A stretch of DNA of 64,000 bases from Pithys albifrons albifrons (Eukaryota; Chordata; Aves; Passeriformes; Thamnophilidae). Of this stretch, positions 9,346 to 21,656 are shown one piece after another. Location: the NCBI RefSeq assembly GCF_047495875.1, contig NC_092497.1:67564992-67628991 (forward strand), read 5' to 3'. A model generated the notes under the pieces. That model saw nothing but the letters and a program-made list of their open reading frames with translations, was not told the DNA's origin and ran no database searches. How positions within the stretch are numbered: the stretch's first letter is position 1; each line of letters begins with the position of its first letter. Both the position numbers and the translations under genes were made by a program.

Positions 9346-12300
9346 TAATTACGATTAATGTATTTTTAGATAAAATATGGTATTTATTAGATTTTGCTCT
9401 TTCAAGGAGGCAGTATACATGTGGTGGGTGTCATTCCATCTCACCTGTTGTAAGCAACTGGCTTTGTATGTTTGGGTATAGACAAGGGGTGACAACAAAT
9501 CTAAGCTGCTAGCACACAACTGCTGCTGAACATGCATTGCAGGAGATTCTCCTGTGTGACCACACTCCTCCATACCTGACCAGGGTGTAATATAATATCC
9601 TTTGTTTAATCTAGAATATCTGTCTCAGAGTTACAGTTAGAATGTTTCTTTGCTTTATAGTCATACTCTTTTCACAGACTACACAATATACTGGTTTGTA
9701 TAGCAAAAGATGACTAAGAGTTGTGGTAGCTGAAGCCTCTGTCTCAAACGGTGATGACTCAAGAAAGGAAAACATTGCAATAGGTTGTATCACTAAGAAG
9801 ACTGTGTAAAAGATGATATGAAATGAGGAAGACCTCTTTTTTTCTTTTTTTTTTTATTTTTTTATGAAATCTTCCTTCTTGAAAAGTCTCTGAACAAAGA
9901 TGACATCTGTTATGATAGTGAGGTAAAGCTGTAGTTCTGGTGGTGCTCATGTTACTGCAGATCTTAAGGATCCTTGTGAAGACCTCAAATCAATAATCAC
10001 TAAATAAATGCTATGGGGTACTGACTGTTATAGTGGAAAAATTAAAAACAAGGAAGGGAAAGGGCAACAGAGAAAAATGCAGCAAACTATCACTTACCTA
10101 TCAGACAAATAGGAGAGCTAGGATCCAAATTTTTTGGAATGATAAGTATAGCTGATCAAGGATTTACATAAATTATTTTCTTTCATCTAGAAATTATTTT
10201 CTCACAGAAAATGGAATCTTTATCAAAAGCCAATGTTTCACAGATAGTGAAACAGAAAAAGTCTTTCATCGTTTCATAGTACTATTGTAGTCAAAGCCAA
10301 TTACCCATTGTGTACATGAGACAGTTTAGTCATTAATGCCCTAGTCAGTTCTAAGGGAGATTCTTGCCCTTGCTCCAGCTGGAATCAACCTGCGTTTTGA
10401 TTTATGTATCTCAGTGGTTGTTCAAGGTCTAACATAAGCAAAACTTTTTCTGAAGTCTCACCATGAATGATATTTATCAGAAATTTCATGGGGTGATTCA
10501 GTAAATTAGATAGATAGATTTTGCTATATATAAATGTAACAGCAAGTGAAACAGCAACACTCAAGTTGGTAGTAAGGGTTTTGAATTGAGTAAATAGGAA
10601 CTTTGGAATAGAATTACCTCAATTTATCAAAATCAAGTAACAAGAACATGCATGCCATTAATAATGTCTGCATATGTATATATAGAGATGCATCAGTGTC
10701 ATTTTAATGACTTAATGTGGAAGAATTTTTAGCATCTAATTTAAGCTACATCATTTATTCTGCTTATTTACTTGAGTGTTTTTTGACAAATTTAAATAGA
10801 AATCTAAATATTTATTAAGCTCTGTAAATTATCCTGCTCTTGATCTTAAAAGGAGCCAATTCTTTCTGATGTTTAATTCTCCTAAGCCCAGAAATTGAGA
10901 AAACAAATAGATTTTTTTTTTAGCTGAAAAAATAGTATTTTATTTGCAGCTATCTGCAAAGAAATAGCTAGCACCTGTATAGTTATTCAGCAGAGTTTTA
11001 CATACATTGAAGTTAAACCTGCAAATATCTGGACCTGACATTAATGCTCATTAATAGTAAAATATGTCTTAGCTTTCTCCTGAATCAGTGAAATTATGGT
11101 TATATATGAATATAATAATGAAAGATGATTTTGCTACACAATACACACTCTATCAATATCAACATTCTTCCCAGTAAAGACCAAACTGAAGAATCATTGT
11201 ACTATCCATCAGTTATTTCTTGCTTTTCTTCTGCTAACAAGGAAAAACAAAAGGCAAGAAGGTAACACAACTAGGAATGCTTACAGAGAGGTCAGATGAT
11301 TCACTGGCAGGTATGATTGATTGCCTATTAGAAAGGAGTTGTGGGAGCTTCCTTTCAGTGACTTGTCATGGACAATTTTAACAGAATTCTGATAGCATTC
11401 AATCTATTTGATCAAATGGTTATACCTATGTGACCACTTGGTCTTGAAAATGCTTTTGCTTTGGTTAAGTAATGAAAGGTATTATGAATCTGGTAGGCAA
11501 TGTCCTTATGAAAGTTACCTTTAGTTATGGTTCCTCAATACATCTGTTTTGTTTAGTAGTAGAGTTACTACAGTTAATGAAATACTGAGTTATCTTCAGA
11601 CTTATGGTTTTATACATATTAGAAATCCTGTTCATTTGCTTCATGAGTGGCCCATCATGAATTCAAAGAATTTCCTAATGACTCCCTTTTTGCCCTATTC
11701 TTCACTATTTTATTGAAATATACTGCCAACTCATATTTTACTTACAGCCTGGTTAATTTTTTTTAAATACATCTACTTATAGGCACCTTAAGAGAACCAC
11801 AGGCCTTTGCAGTATGTATCTAGCCTAACAGTTAGCTCTATCTTCTCTTCAGCTTCAAGGGATATAACTAAAAATAATCACATATATGTTTTGGGGTTTT
11901 ATAAACACACACCACTTCAGTAGGAGAGCAGATATGTTTTCTCTTACACACACCATTCTGAAAATACATAGAAGAAATATTTCAAAACTTAATACTTCAT
12001 CTTGAATAACATGATGTCCCTAGAATGAGGTGTCCTAAAGCAGAAAAAGCCTGAAATAAAAATGTGGAGCTCAGCCATTTCAGAATCGATACATTAAAAA
12101 TACGCAATTAATTAAAAATGCATAGTAGGGATTGCTTAAATATTTGCAATTATAAATTATCCTTACTCCAGTTTTAAATTATATATCTATATGTTTGGTG
12201 CTTCTGTGAATGACTATTCATAAATAAAACCAAGTAAAACCATATTATTTTTCTCTCCAATGATAATAGAGTTATGCAATGATATTTTTTGCAAAATAAA

Positions 12301-15300
12301 TTTAATACTTCAAGAAAAATTTATTTGTTTAACCCACTAAACCACATCAATTACTTCTATTAGCTCTTCCATTATTTAATGAAAATCATTTGTTACTGTT
12401 GGGGGGAAAAAAGCACAACTGCTCCCTAAAGACAGGCAATGGAATGTATATGTCTGATTCCCAGACACCCTAATCTGAACAATCTAAGGTGATCTGTTGT
12501 CATTTTGCCTCATCTCAGAGCAAGAAGGTGCCCTGCATATGCTTCTCTAAAGGGTAAAAAATGGGTGTAGACAGAAGTTCTTTTCTGTTATGTGCTGCAC
12601 TGCCAAGATATATGTCCCCTAATTTCCCTTTCTCCAGAATCTCTGTTTCTGATTTGTATCCATGAGAGAGGCAAGACCATTCTGTTCCTCTAGAGCAAAT
12701 GAAAAAAATAGAAATTTGGTGAGAATCAAGCAAACTGTGGATGCTCACTGCAGATAATGGCAGTTAGGAAAACTTTCAGGCAAGATCTGTAAAGGAACAC
12801 ATAATTTTTAGCAGGTGGATTACTTGCTATTGCAAGATATAACATGTACACTATATGCTTTCTCTACCTGCAGTGGCAGAGGTGGAAAAAAAAATAGTTA
12901 AAAATTAGTTCTAAAAATCAATGTATTGTTAAAGAAATTTTGTGGGGGGTTGCTATTGTACTCAGGTGGAGAAATCTCCTTCCACCCTAGCCCCAGGGTA
13001 TCATATGTGGTTCCAAAAACATTTAAATCAAAATAGGGGTTTATTTCAGGGAATTTATTAATTAGGGAAAGTTCTGTCTTACTACCTACTGTCAGTTATA
13101 GTGTAGTTGTTTGCAAAGATTGCAGAATGGTGTATTCTACATAAATTACTGAGGCTGTTATTGGTACCATGACATGCTTTTCCATTTACTTCCTGTTGTC
13201 TTGGCAGTACCAGTCTTCTGTGGCCTACTCATGCTTAAATGTATTTGCTTTTCAACTGTACTGCGTTTGATTACCATACTTCTTTTTAGTATTTTTTGTA
13301 GATGAAAACACAATTTTTTGTCTAAATTTTGTGTAATTATCAATAGAATCATGCAAAAATTTCATGCTGGAAAAGCAGGAGCGGAGGAATAATCCAATAG
13401 GAGCAGAGGAATAATACAAATTTGAACTGAATATCACTCCAATGAATATTTTCAAACTAAGAATAAAAACATTTACTTTCAATAAAATAGACATGTTTCA
13501 ACTTAAGTTCAAAGAGTAAACTCCCTTTATCTTCACCAATCTACAATATATTTAACAGAATACACCCATATGACTGATGGGATGTTCATTACACAAAGTA
13601 TAGACTTAATTAAGTTACTGAGCTATTTTATAACACTGCTCACACAGGAAGGTTTCTTAATTTATTATTCAGCACAGCTTCTGCTGTGATATATTCTAAA
13701 TATAAGATTGCAGTGATCATTTACTACTGCCTCAGAGGATGCTTCTCTTAACCGCAACGCATTCTAGCATGGAGAGATAGCTAATGAAAAAATATGATTT
13801 TTTTTTTAAGTTCCTGACAGATATGTTTCTAAAAAGCTTGAAGCCTTATCTGTGCTTCCACATTCATTCTACTTTCATCAAACTATTCTGAGGTACACTT
13901 TAGATCTTGAAGCTATGCATACGCATAAGTAGTATAGAGGTACATTTGTTGCACATTTTCCATCAAATACTTAACTATGACTTTATAAAAATAAAATGCA
14001 TATCAAAACAAAAAAGAATATAAATTTTTAGGTATAAAGGGTTTACTACACTTCACTTGGGTTTATCCTTTACCACATATATACCAGTAAATTCATGCAT
14101 TTATTGCCTGTCTATGACTAGTGCTGTTGGTCTCAGCAGTAGACCTTCCTACTTTTCTCTAACTGTTGGCAGCTTCCTTGATATAGATAGTAATCCCTGA
14201 GTAGGTTCTTTGTTGGGCTGTGTGGTGAGCTGAATAAAAAGAAGGGAGCAAAGGATGCACTGCTTCATTTGATGTTGCCTGCCACTGAAAGAAATGCTTA
14301 CCTGCCTAAATCAACTGACCTGCTTAGCATTAGTTTGATGCATATTTTCTGTATAAACAGCTGAATAAAACAGCTGTTGGTTCCCAGAATAGCAGAAGAC
14401 AGTGAAGCCTAGCAGAGCTAAAGAACCATAACCAGTTAAGTCATGGAAAACAGCTTAATTCAGAGATGAAATGAAAATAAATGTACAAATGAAAAAGAAA
14501 TAAGACATCTTCTACACAGTAATGTACAGCATAAAAAGCACATATTTTCTAATAGAACTTTATGATGTCTTTTTATGCTGACTACTGAATCTGTCCAAAG
14601 TACCCATGAAACTAAATTACAAACTGCTTGTTATTTTTCCAACTATTTCTTGGAAATTAAACTTTTTGTTAACTGCAGTTATATTTGGTGTCTTTATATT
14701 GGCAGAAAATAACATTCAGCAAAGATTTTTCTTTGAAGAAAATAAGGAACAGTAATTTTAATGATTTGTCTCCTAGTACATAATTGTTGGTATTGCTCTC
14801 TGCCCAGAGACAGTGCTTCCACTGTTAGTTTTTATGAGTACCCCTAGATGAGTAGGTTGCTGCTGAAAGAAGTGGTCTTGGTCAATGTTGCCTTCTGCCC
14901 TAGTTATTGGTTCTGATTTTTGCCTTAGTTTCTGTGCAGTATGTTTATCTGACCAAAGCCTACTATTGTCGTTGCTCTTGCCAATAGCATGGGCATGGTG
15001 GGTAGTGGAACTGGAAATACTGAGTAGTATTTCACTGTTCTTTGTGGCAGATTCCAATGTTAGAACAGCTAAAACTGACGAAATCAACTTTATTTATAGA
15101 CATATTTTATATACATATATAAATTATATAAGGTCTATGAATTATATATGCAAATTCTTGAAAGAATGACATTTTTTCTTGAAGTGATGAGGTTATGTCA
15201 TTTATTTTTTCCTCTGCTTTCTAGCTGACCTTGATGGTTAGTTACTGCTTTGCTTTATGCTTAATTCTACACTGAAATTAAAGCAGTTTAGTGACAATTT

Positions 15301-16997
15301 TGGTGTGTTTTAAATTACAAAGATGATTAAGTTTTATTATTATTATACTCTACGTTAATTTACGTATGTAAACTGGATTTTGACACTTCAACTCAAATTC
15401 TAGCAGACACACTATTCTTATAGAACATGGTACAATAAACGAGAGCCCAGTACATATTTAAGATTATTCCCATGATATAAGTGCTTTACTCTTTATTGAT
15501 GCCTCATAAAGTTTTAATAAACTATCTAAACAACATCTAAGTAAACCTTGAAACTATCTGTTCACATTACCATAACACCTGTAATTTGGTTTAACAGAAA
15601 GTAAACTGTGTGATAGATAAAAATCAAGGTCATTCTTGCACAGAACACCTATCATCTAACAGTTCATACTAGTAAAAAAAGTTAATACTAATACACACCA
15701 TATTTCTATTCTTTGTTTTTAATATTAGTTCTCCAGAAAAACAGATTTTCATCTCCAAAATAACCTCTTAGTTTGAAATCACCAAGCACAATAAAAAACC
15801 CCAAAGATGAACTACTGAACAGCTGTATCATTAATTGTTCCAGAAAAATGTGATTTCTTTAACTATAGCGTCTTCTGTCTTTTAGACAACAAGCATTGCT
15901 GCAAGGTATGCAGAATTGATCTATGAAGAAAATTTGTTTTCTGGGGAAGGTGACAGGCTTAATTAATTAGAGAAGACTTTAATTAACACAATTAAATAAT
16001 TACCCCTTATCTATCAGCCATATAAACTAAAACTCATATGTCATCCCTCATAAAACAAGAAAACAAGACAGTACAAGGGAAATAAGAAATGCTAATACAA
16101 TTTCCTAGAAGGCAACTCATCAAGTTTATCTACCTGTTCAAAAATGGCTAATCTCACAGCCTATCTGTTCAAAAGACATGCTGCAATCTTCTGTCCCATG
16201 CAAGATGTTCCCAGAACTTCTGGACAGCTCTTGTAATGATTACACATATTCTAAACATTTTTCCAGGCTACCTCACAATTTCCCTCCTAGTAAGTCCTTA
16301 TATGAGGTTTCATTAGGAGTTCAGGAGTTATTGCAGCAGCAGCAGCAACAAGATACCATAGGTAGCTTTGTGTATATACATGAAAACTGAACAACGTAAT
16401 TGCAACTAGATCAATTTATGATTAAATCTGACTTTAAGTGTGGGTTTCCTGAGGCTGAAATATATATCATAGCCTGATTTTTACTTTTTCCAAGGTAATA
16501 CATCAATTACAGGAGTACCAGTTAAAGGTATTCTAACAGTAACTGAATTCTCAGTAGGGCTTGGCCCAAAGGATGTTGCTGGAATACAGATGGGAGATTA
16601 AGTTCTAGAAGTGGAAGAAATGTGGAAATATTTATGCTGACAGTCTTGATGCTCAGTGCAGATGCAGATGCAATGTTGTGTAGAAATATTTGTGCATATG
16701 TTTAGCATGAAGCATTTTGAAAATGAATGAACTCCATTTGAAAAGCTCTGGTGCTATGTCCTTTGAAAACATGCCAGGCTCAGTAGTAGTTTTGAGGAAT
16801 TATATTTTGGTTTTACACTTCTTTCATAATGAGTGGAACTGACATTTGGTGTATCTAGCACAAAAAATTCAAGTACTCATGTATCTAAGTCACAGGTTAA
16901 AAAGTTTCATTACATTTAGTGAAAAGAGAAGCAGTCAGTTTGAATTAGAACTGAGTTCATCAATATTTAACGATGATAACCTTTCCAAAGGAAAGTA
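9346..16997. other. Long AT-rich stretch without a recognised gene or repeat
   Basis: 7.6 kb with no recognised coding sequence, RNA gene or interspersed repeat. The longest open frames (104 codons minus at 14773-15087 and 94 codons plus at 14885-15169) overlap each other and match nothing known. Small items seen: a T-rich run at about 9837-9862, a TAGATAGATAGAT run near 10507, an inverted repeat at 14527-14580, and a short GCAGCAGCAGCAGC run near 16334. Confidence 0.6.
14527..14580. repeat. Perfect 12-bp inverted repeat, extendable hairpin
   Basis: CAGCATAAAAAG (14527-14538) and CTTTTTATGCTG (14569-14580) are exact reverse complements. If one C at 14539 is bulged, four more pairs form (14540-14543 with 14565-14568), leaving a 21-nt loop. 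No function is known. The stem is shorter than a typical vertebrate pre-miRNA. Confidence 0.75.
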
Positions 16998-17019
16998 ACA
17001 TGGGCTGGTAGCACATGGC

Positions 17020-17646
17020 TTGGACAAGTGTACCCTCTCCTGGATTAGGAGCTGGCTGGAGGGTCAGGCCCAGAGAGTGCTGGTGAACAGAGCTGCATCC
17101 AGCTGGCGGCCGATCACTAGTGGTGTTCCCCAGGGGTCTGTGTTGGGTCCAGTCCTGTTTAAAATCTTTATTGATGATTTAGATGAGGGGATTGAGTCCA
17201 TCATCAGCAAATTTGCTGATGGCACCAAGTTGGGAGGGAGTTTTGACCTGCTGGAAGGCAGGAGGGCTCTGCAGAGGGATCTGGATAGACTTGAGAGATG
17301 GGCTGATTCCAATGGGATGAAGTTCAATAAGGCCAAGTGCCGGGTCCTGCACTTTGGCCACAACAACCCCCTGCAGCGCTACAGGCTGGGCACAGAGTGG
17401 CTGGAAAGCAGCCAGGCAGAAAGGGACCTTGGAGTACTAATTGACAGGAAGCTCAACATGAGCCAACAGTGTGCCCAGGTGGCCAAGAAGGCCAATGGGA
17501 TCCTGTCCTGTATCAAAAATAATGTGGACAGCAGGACCAGGGAAGTGATCCTTCCCCTGTACTCTGCGTTTGTGAGGCCACACCTTGAGTATTGTGTTCA
17601 GTTCTGGGCCCCTCAGTTCAGAAAGGAAGAGCAACAAGGCTGGTGA
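17020..17646 (+). pseudogene. CR1 ORF2 reverse-transcriptase fragment (inactive)
   Basis: A 208-codon open frame from the C-terminal half of the CR1 reverse transcriptase, the enzyme that copies the LINE RNA at the nicked target. Visible motifs are [10 protein letters not shown] (residues 35-44), the [10 protein letters not shown] region (about 50-59), and the catalytic box, which reads FADG at residues 65-68 (17212-17223). The family has FADD, so the second metal-binding aspartate is glycine here, which should abolish catalysis. Next come the conserved KCRVLHFG (about 105-112), ERDLGVLID (134-142) and [16 protein letters not shown] (about 187-202). The frame then shifts and stops early: the usual continuation through the C-terminal domain is lost near 17630. 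The first ATG is fortuitous because the copy is 5'-truncated. Confidence 0.93.
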
Positions 17647-17770
17647 AGGGACTGGAGCAAAGTCCTATGGGGAGAGGCTGAGGGAGCTGGGGTTGTTTAG
17701 CCTGGAGAAGAGGAGGCTCAGAGGTGACCTCATCACTGTCTAGAACTACCTGAAGGGAAGTTCTAGCCAG

Positions 17771-17989
17771 GTGGGGGTTGGTCTCTTCTCCCAGGCACTC
17801 AGCAATAGGACAAGGGGGCACGGGCTCATGCTCTGCCAGGGGAAATTTAAGTTGGATATCAGAAAAAAATTCTTTCCAGAGAGAGTAATCAGGCATTGGA
17901 ATGGGCTGCCCAGAGAGGGGGTGGATTCACCATCTCTGCAGATTTTTAAATGCAGGTTGGACATGGCACTGAGTGCCATGATCTCATAA
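17771..17989 (+). pseudogene. CR1 ORF2 C-terminal fragment
   Basis: A 72-codon frame that continues ORF2 after the disruption. It shows the conserved C-terminal phrases VGVGLFSQ (as MGVGLFSQ), [29 protein letters not shown] and SPSLQIFKCRLD. Its ATG replaces a codon inside the ancestral frame, so it is not a real start. Together with 17020-17646 it covers the last part of ORF2. Confidence 0.9.
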
Positions 17990-18070
17990 ATGGACTAGAG
18001 TTGGGCCAAGGGTTGGACTTGCTGATCTCAGAGGTCTTTTCCAACCAAATCGATACTATGATTCTATGAT

Positions 18071-18369
18071 TTCTTCTGACCATCTCTGAAAAGCAAAAAG
18101 ACCATTTTTATCAGACATAACTGAATAGAGACATGATATCATAAGACTAATCACTGTTGGGAGATTTGCCATGAACTTCCAGACCATGGACATATACTAT
18201 TGCAGATGATTAGGAGACATAGGATTATTTTCCCAGTGCTTTAAAACTAACTGGAAAAAAAAATCTATCCAGAAAATAAAACACAGATATTTAATAATAC
18301 TTCTGTCTAGGCTTTCATAGACAGAAATTAGTTGAATTATGTTTAAATTATAATATACTTAAAACACTG
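18071..18369. other. AT-rich spacer
   Basis: Short AT-rich stretch between the CR1 3' end and a probable minus-strand LTR. Nothing recognised. Confidence 0.5.
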
Positions 18370-18860
18370 AAACCTCAACACTCAATTTGTGACGTTTTGT
18401 AAGCAGGCATTCTTTATTCAGAGCACCAGATGCACTGGTAGTTATTTTGCGGAAGTACACACTGAGGTGTCTTTGCTACACCTTGTATGTTTGCATTACA
18501 CAGTTATTCATTTTTGATTCCTGCATTCCTGTAACATATTAATGACATTTCCCAGCACAAATTAGCATATATCACGTATCCTTACAAGGTCTCTGAAGGG
18601 CTTCACCAAGGTTCTCTGATGCTCGTTTCTGCCTGGAGCCCACAAAGTTCTATGTGACTGTTTAATGAACTCTTTTAAGACAATGCACCTAGTTGTGTAA
18701 TACCCCTCCTTTGTTTGCTTGGCTGCTCCCACTAACTACCAGTTCCTTTCTTTATTGTTTCTTTACTTTGCTTGGTGGGTTTCTCTAAATCGAGGCACAG
18801 CAGTTTTCTATGGAACATTCTGTTGCAAGCACAGTTAGTTCTGTTACAATTCTAAACCAT
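18370..18860 (-). mobile_element. Probable ERV LTR with polyadenylation signal
   Basis: Read on the minus strand, the segment contains GCATCTGGTGCTCTGAATAAAGAATGCCTGCTT. This resembles the R/U5 region of avian retroviral LTRs, in which GCATCTGGCGCCC is followed by AATAAA and GAATGCCTGCTTTC. The AATAAA lies at 18418-18413. Upstream (higher coordinates) are phrases such as ATGCTAATTTGTGCTGGG that fit a U3 region. Both ends are approximate, no target duplication was identified, and no internal ERV genes are present. It is a probable solo LTR, old and degraded. Confidence 0.5.
18413..18418 (-). terminator. AATAAA polyadenylation signal of the probable LTR
   Basis: AATAAA on the minus strand, directly after the GCATCTGGTGCTCTG phrase that precedes the signal in related avian LTRs. 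Confidence 0.45.
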
Positions 18861-21424
18861 GGTCTCAATTCCACAGCATAGTATTGAGTAGGTATGCCAG
18901 GTTTCTTGACACTGGCCTGTACAAAACACATTTTTACAGCATAGGTAATTATATAATTCTTTTAAATAACTTACACTAACCTTTAATAACTTAAGTTCTA
19001 GAACAGAGGTACATGCAGAAGTCCACTATTCAGGGAACAATTTTGCACTGGAGTGAAATTCCCAGCTCCCTTACAGTAGAACAAAACTGACTCTTCTGAG
19101 TTTACAATTAAACGTAAGATCTGCAATTCTGCTGAAGCAGTCCAAAAATGTCCAAAACTGATGGCAACTGATTTACTTCTTCCACATATCTTTTTTGTCT
19201 ATAGTTCAAATCATGTAAAGATATTCTATATACACTGTCTCTCCCATAAAGTATTAAAAAGTCCTATAAAAATTTATTTCTTAAAATGGTGACAAGCACA
19301 CTTTATACAATGGACTGAGTAGTTACAAGCTCTGAACAAGGTGAAGTGGTTATGAAATGTGCAAAAACAAACAAAAAAACCCTCTATGTTACTTTCAGCT
19401 CTTCTGAATATAAGAGTATCAGTCTGCAGTCATTGTGATATGTTACGCTTCATCTATGCATTGTTTAGGTCCAACAATGCCTCTTAATGGGACAGGCTTC
19501 AGAGTTTTGTTTTTTATTTTTTCACTCTATTACTTTCAAAGGGGTCCAGTGGTTAATAGTTAGAAGGACAGATATTTTTGTCAGAAGGTATTTCAGTTTC
19601 AATAAGAAAAAATAGGTCAGCTTTCTTATTTTACTGAAAAGGACTACATTTAATTTAACCCCTATCAGATTTCTAATCTGCAATTTGCACTGCAAAAAAA
19701 GGGGAGGGAAATTCTTCTTTAGTTTCAATTGTAGTGATTTCTAGACATTGTTTGATGATTAAGAAAGACAAACATTTCTTCTTACTGTGAAACTCATCTT
19801 CCAAAGTATAGGCATCAGATGAAATCAGATTTCAAAACCCAAAGTGATTCTTTTGTAAAGTTCAAAAGTCAGCACAAGCTTAAAGGGAAATTTAGCCTGT
19901 TGTGGATAATTGATTTTTTTTCTGTTGTTGTGTTTTGGTTTGTTTATTGTTTTTTGGTTTGTTTTTTTAATGGTGAGCAAAATCAGCTTCTTAGTTTGTA
20001 TGGATGGAGCTGAATTACTTAGCAAAATTCAAAGGAGGCTGTGAAAGATGTATTAGCATTACTAGCACACACTCAGAACAACATAGAATTTATTTTTTGT
20101 TTACACCTCAAGGTTTTGTGGGTTTTTTTAATATACTTTTTAATGCAATAAGAATTTATCTTCCATTATGCTCCAAGATCGAGGCTTACCCCACTCAGAT
20201 AAAAAAAAAATACTGGCAGTGAATTCTGCCAAAAAAAAAAGCAAGTATTGTGGTGTCATTTTTCTTTCATCCTTTTACTTGTTTTTAATAATTAAAAGCC
20301 TTGCAGATTGATAGTCTGGCAGGCATTTTGACAGAAGAAGTTTTGATATTTTTTAAAAAAGAAAAAAATAGGAATAGATTATACATAGCTGATGTGTGAA
20401 CCTCTGAGTGTTTATTTAACATTTTACTACTCAAAAGGATGAAAAAGTGTGAATTTTTAGTCATGATTTTACTTAGGAATCTAAATTTGTTGGGCTCTTA
20501 TCTCTTTCACTAGATTCTTTTGTAATTGGTATAGGTTCACAGATGGTCTTTAGTTGAATATGAAACTTGGGAACGTTTTGGTAGTCAAAATATTATCTAA
20601 TCAGCAAATATCATTAGTTAAACCTCTTGTTTTGGTAGCTGGCATTCCAACAAAACACATTTTAAACTGATCTTTTAATTGGATTTTAAATTCATCATTG
20701 ATTAAACTGGATGGCATAATCTGGTCTAGCATTTTAATCACACATTATTTCAATTAAATGGAAATTGCAGACATGGAAGCTGTAACAGTGTCAATTATAA
20801 AAGGTGGAGGGAGAGCTGGGAGGGGATCCAGAAAACAAGTAAAAGGACCAGAGTCACAATTCAACAGGAACTAAGCAAAGGCGTATCGTTTCCTCGGAAG
20901 GCAAGAGATTTAACTGTGAAAATCAACAAGACTATAGAGGATGGTTAAAAAATATATTTAGTAGGTATTTCAGGCTGATGGTACCTGAGAGAGAAAGTTG
21001 GAACCACAACGCAGTAGCAGACTGAAAAGCATAAGGAGTTCAAGAGGCAGTTAATGTACTAGAGGACAAAAGGAACAATGATTGCTTGAGGAGGTGGCTT
21101 GGAACGATTTCAGAGAGCAACTGATTCCTGAAGGATCAGCATTAGAAGCACTGTGGTGAGGTGAGAGTGGCGGGATACCATTGGTAAGATAGAGGGATAA
21201 GAAATGGCTTCACATGCAACACAACATATTAGGCATATAGGCTACAGAACAAACAAAATCTTACGTATAGATAAATTATTGTTTGGTCTTTTTTGTTTAC
21301 TTTTTTTTTTGGTTCAGGTTTGGTTTTTTGTTTTTAATAAGACGACTGATCTCAAAAGTGACAACATCCCTATTATCAGGCAGCCTGGATAAAGGTTAAT
21401 CTCCACAAACATAAAGAAGTGGAC
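18861..21424. other. AT-rich non-coding DNA
   Basis: No recognised gene or transposon. Several homopolymer runs (A near 20203 and 20231, T near 19914-19970 and 21300) occur. 20800-21200 is somewhat GC-richer and purine-rich on the plus strand but resembles no element I know. Confidence 0.55.
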
Positions 21425-21600
21425 AAGCAATGGTGGCAGCAGAGGTGACAGAAGGACACAACACAGGATCTCCAGGCATCCACTCAGAGTCAGGGCAGCC
21501 TCTGGCCTGTCTGTCTCAGGTGATCCTAGGAGCTTTGCAATCTAGCCTTGAAGCTTCCCAGGACCACAGCCCTGCCACCGCAGGGCTGTGGCCTAGAACA
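21425..21600. other. GC-rich island ending in a perfect hairpin
   Basis: About 175 bp with much higher GC than its surroundings. It ends in a 12-bp perfect inverted repeat and is followed at once by a CA/TA microsatellite. A short open frame crosses it but continues into the microsatellite and is not convincing. The layout (GC-rich body, stable hairpin, dinucleotide tail) is what a truncated non-LTR retroelement 3' end could look like, but no second copy exists in the window to support that. Confidence 0.4.
21564..21591. repeat. Perfect 12-bp GC-rich hairpin with 4-nt loop
   Basis: CCACAGCCCTGC (21564-21575) and GCAGGGCTGTGG (21580-21591) are exact reverse complements around CACC. It is the strongest short hairpin I noticed. 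It is not followed by a T-run, so it is not a Pol III or bacterial-type terminator. Confidence 0.9.
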
Positions 21601-21608
21601 ATATACAT

Positions 21609-21639
<31 letters not shown>

Positions 21640-21656
21640 CATATATATATACACAA
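21601..21656. repeat. Compound CA/TA microsatellite
   Basis: An AC run followed by AT runs broken by AC steps, seen directly. Confidence 0.9.

Larger units (their letters stand above)
16998..18070 (+). mobile_element. CR1 LINE, 5'-truncated, with ORF2 RT C-terminal part and 3' end
   Basis: The best preserved CR1 copy here. It enters within the reverse-transcriptase domain of ORF2, continues through the rest of ORF2, and ends with the CR1 3' tail: GGGTTGGACTTGCTGATCTCAGAGG, CTTTTCCAACC, then the terminal octamer-like repeat ACTATGATTCTATGATT at about 18053-18070. Open frames in it are described separately. A small deletion and frameshift near 17630 and an in-frame stop in the following segment break ORF2. 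Compared with other copies in the window, it belongs to the same general subfamily as the copy at 42020-42737. No target-site duplication was sought successfully; CR1 often leaves none. Confidence 0.95.

Noticed and set aside
16334..16348. CAG-repeat expansion locus
   Set aside because: Only about five units, interrupted, with no gene context.
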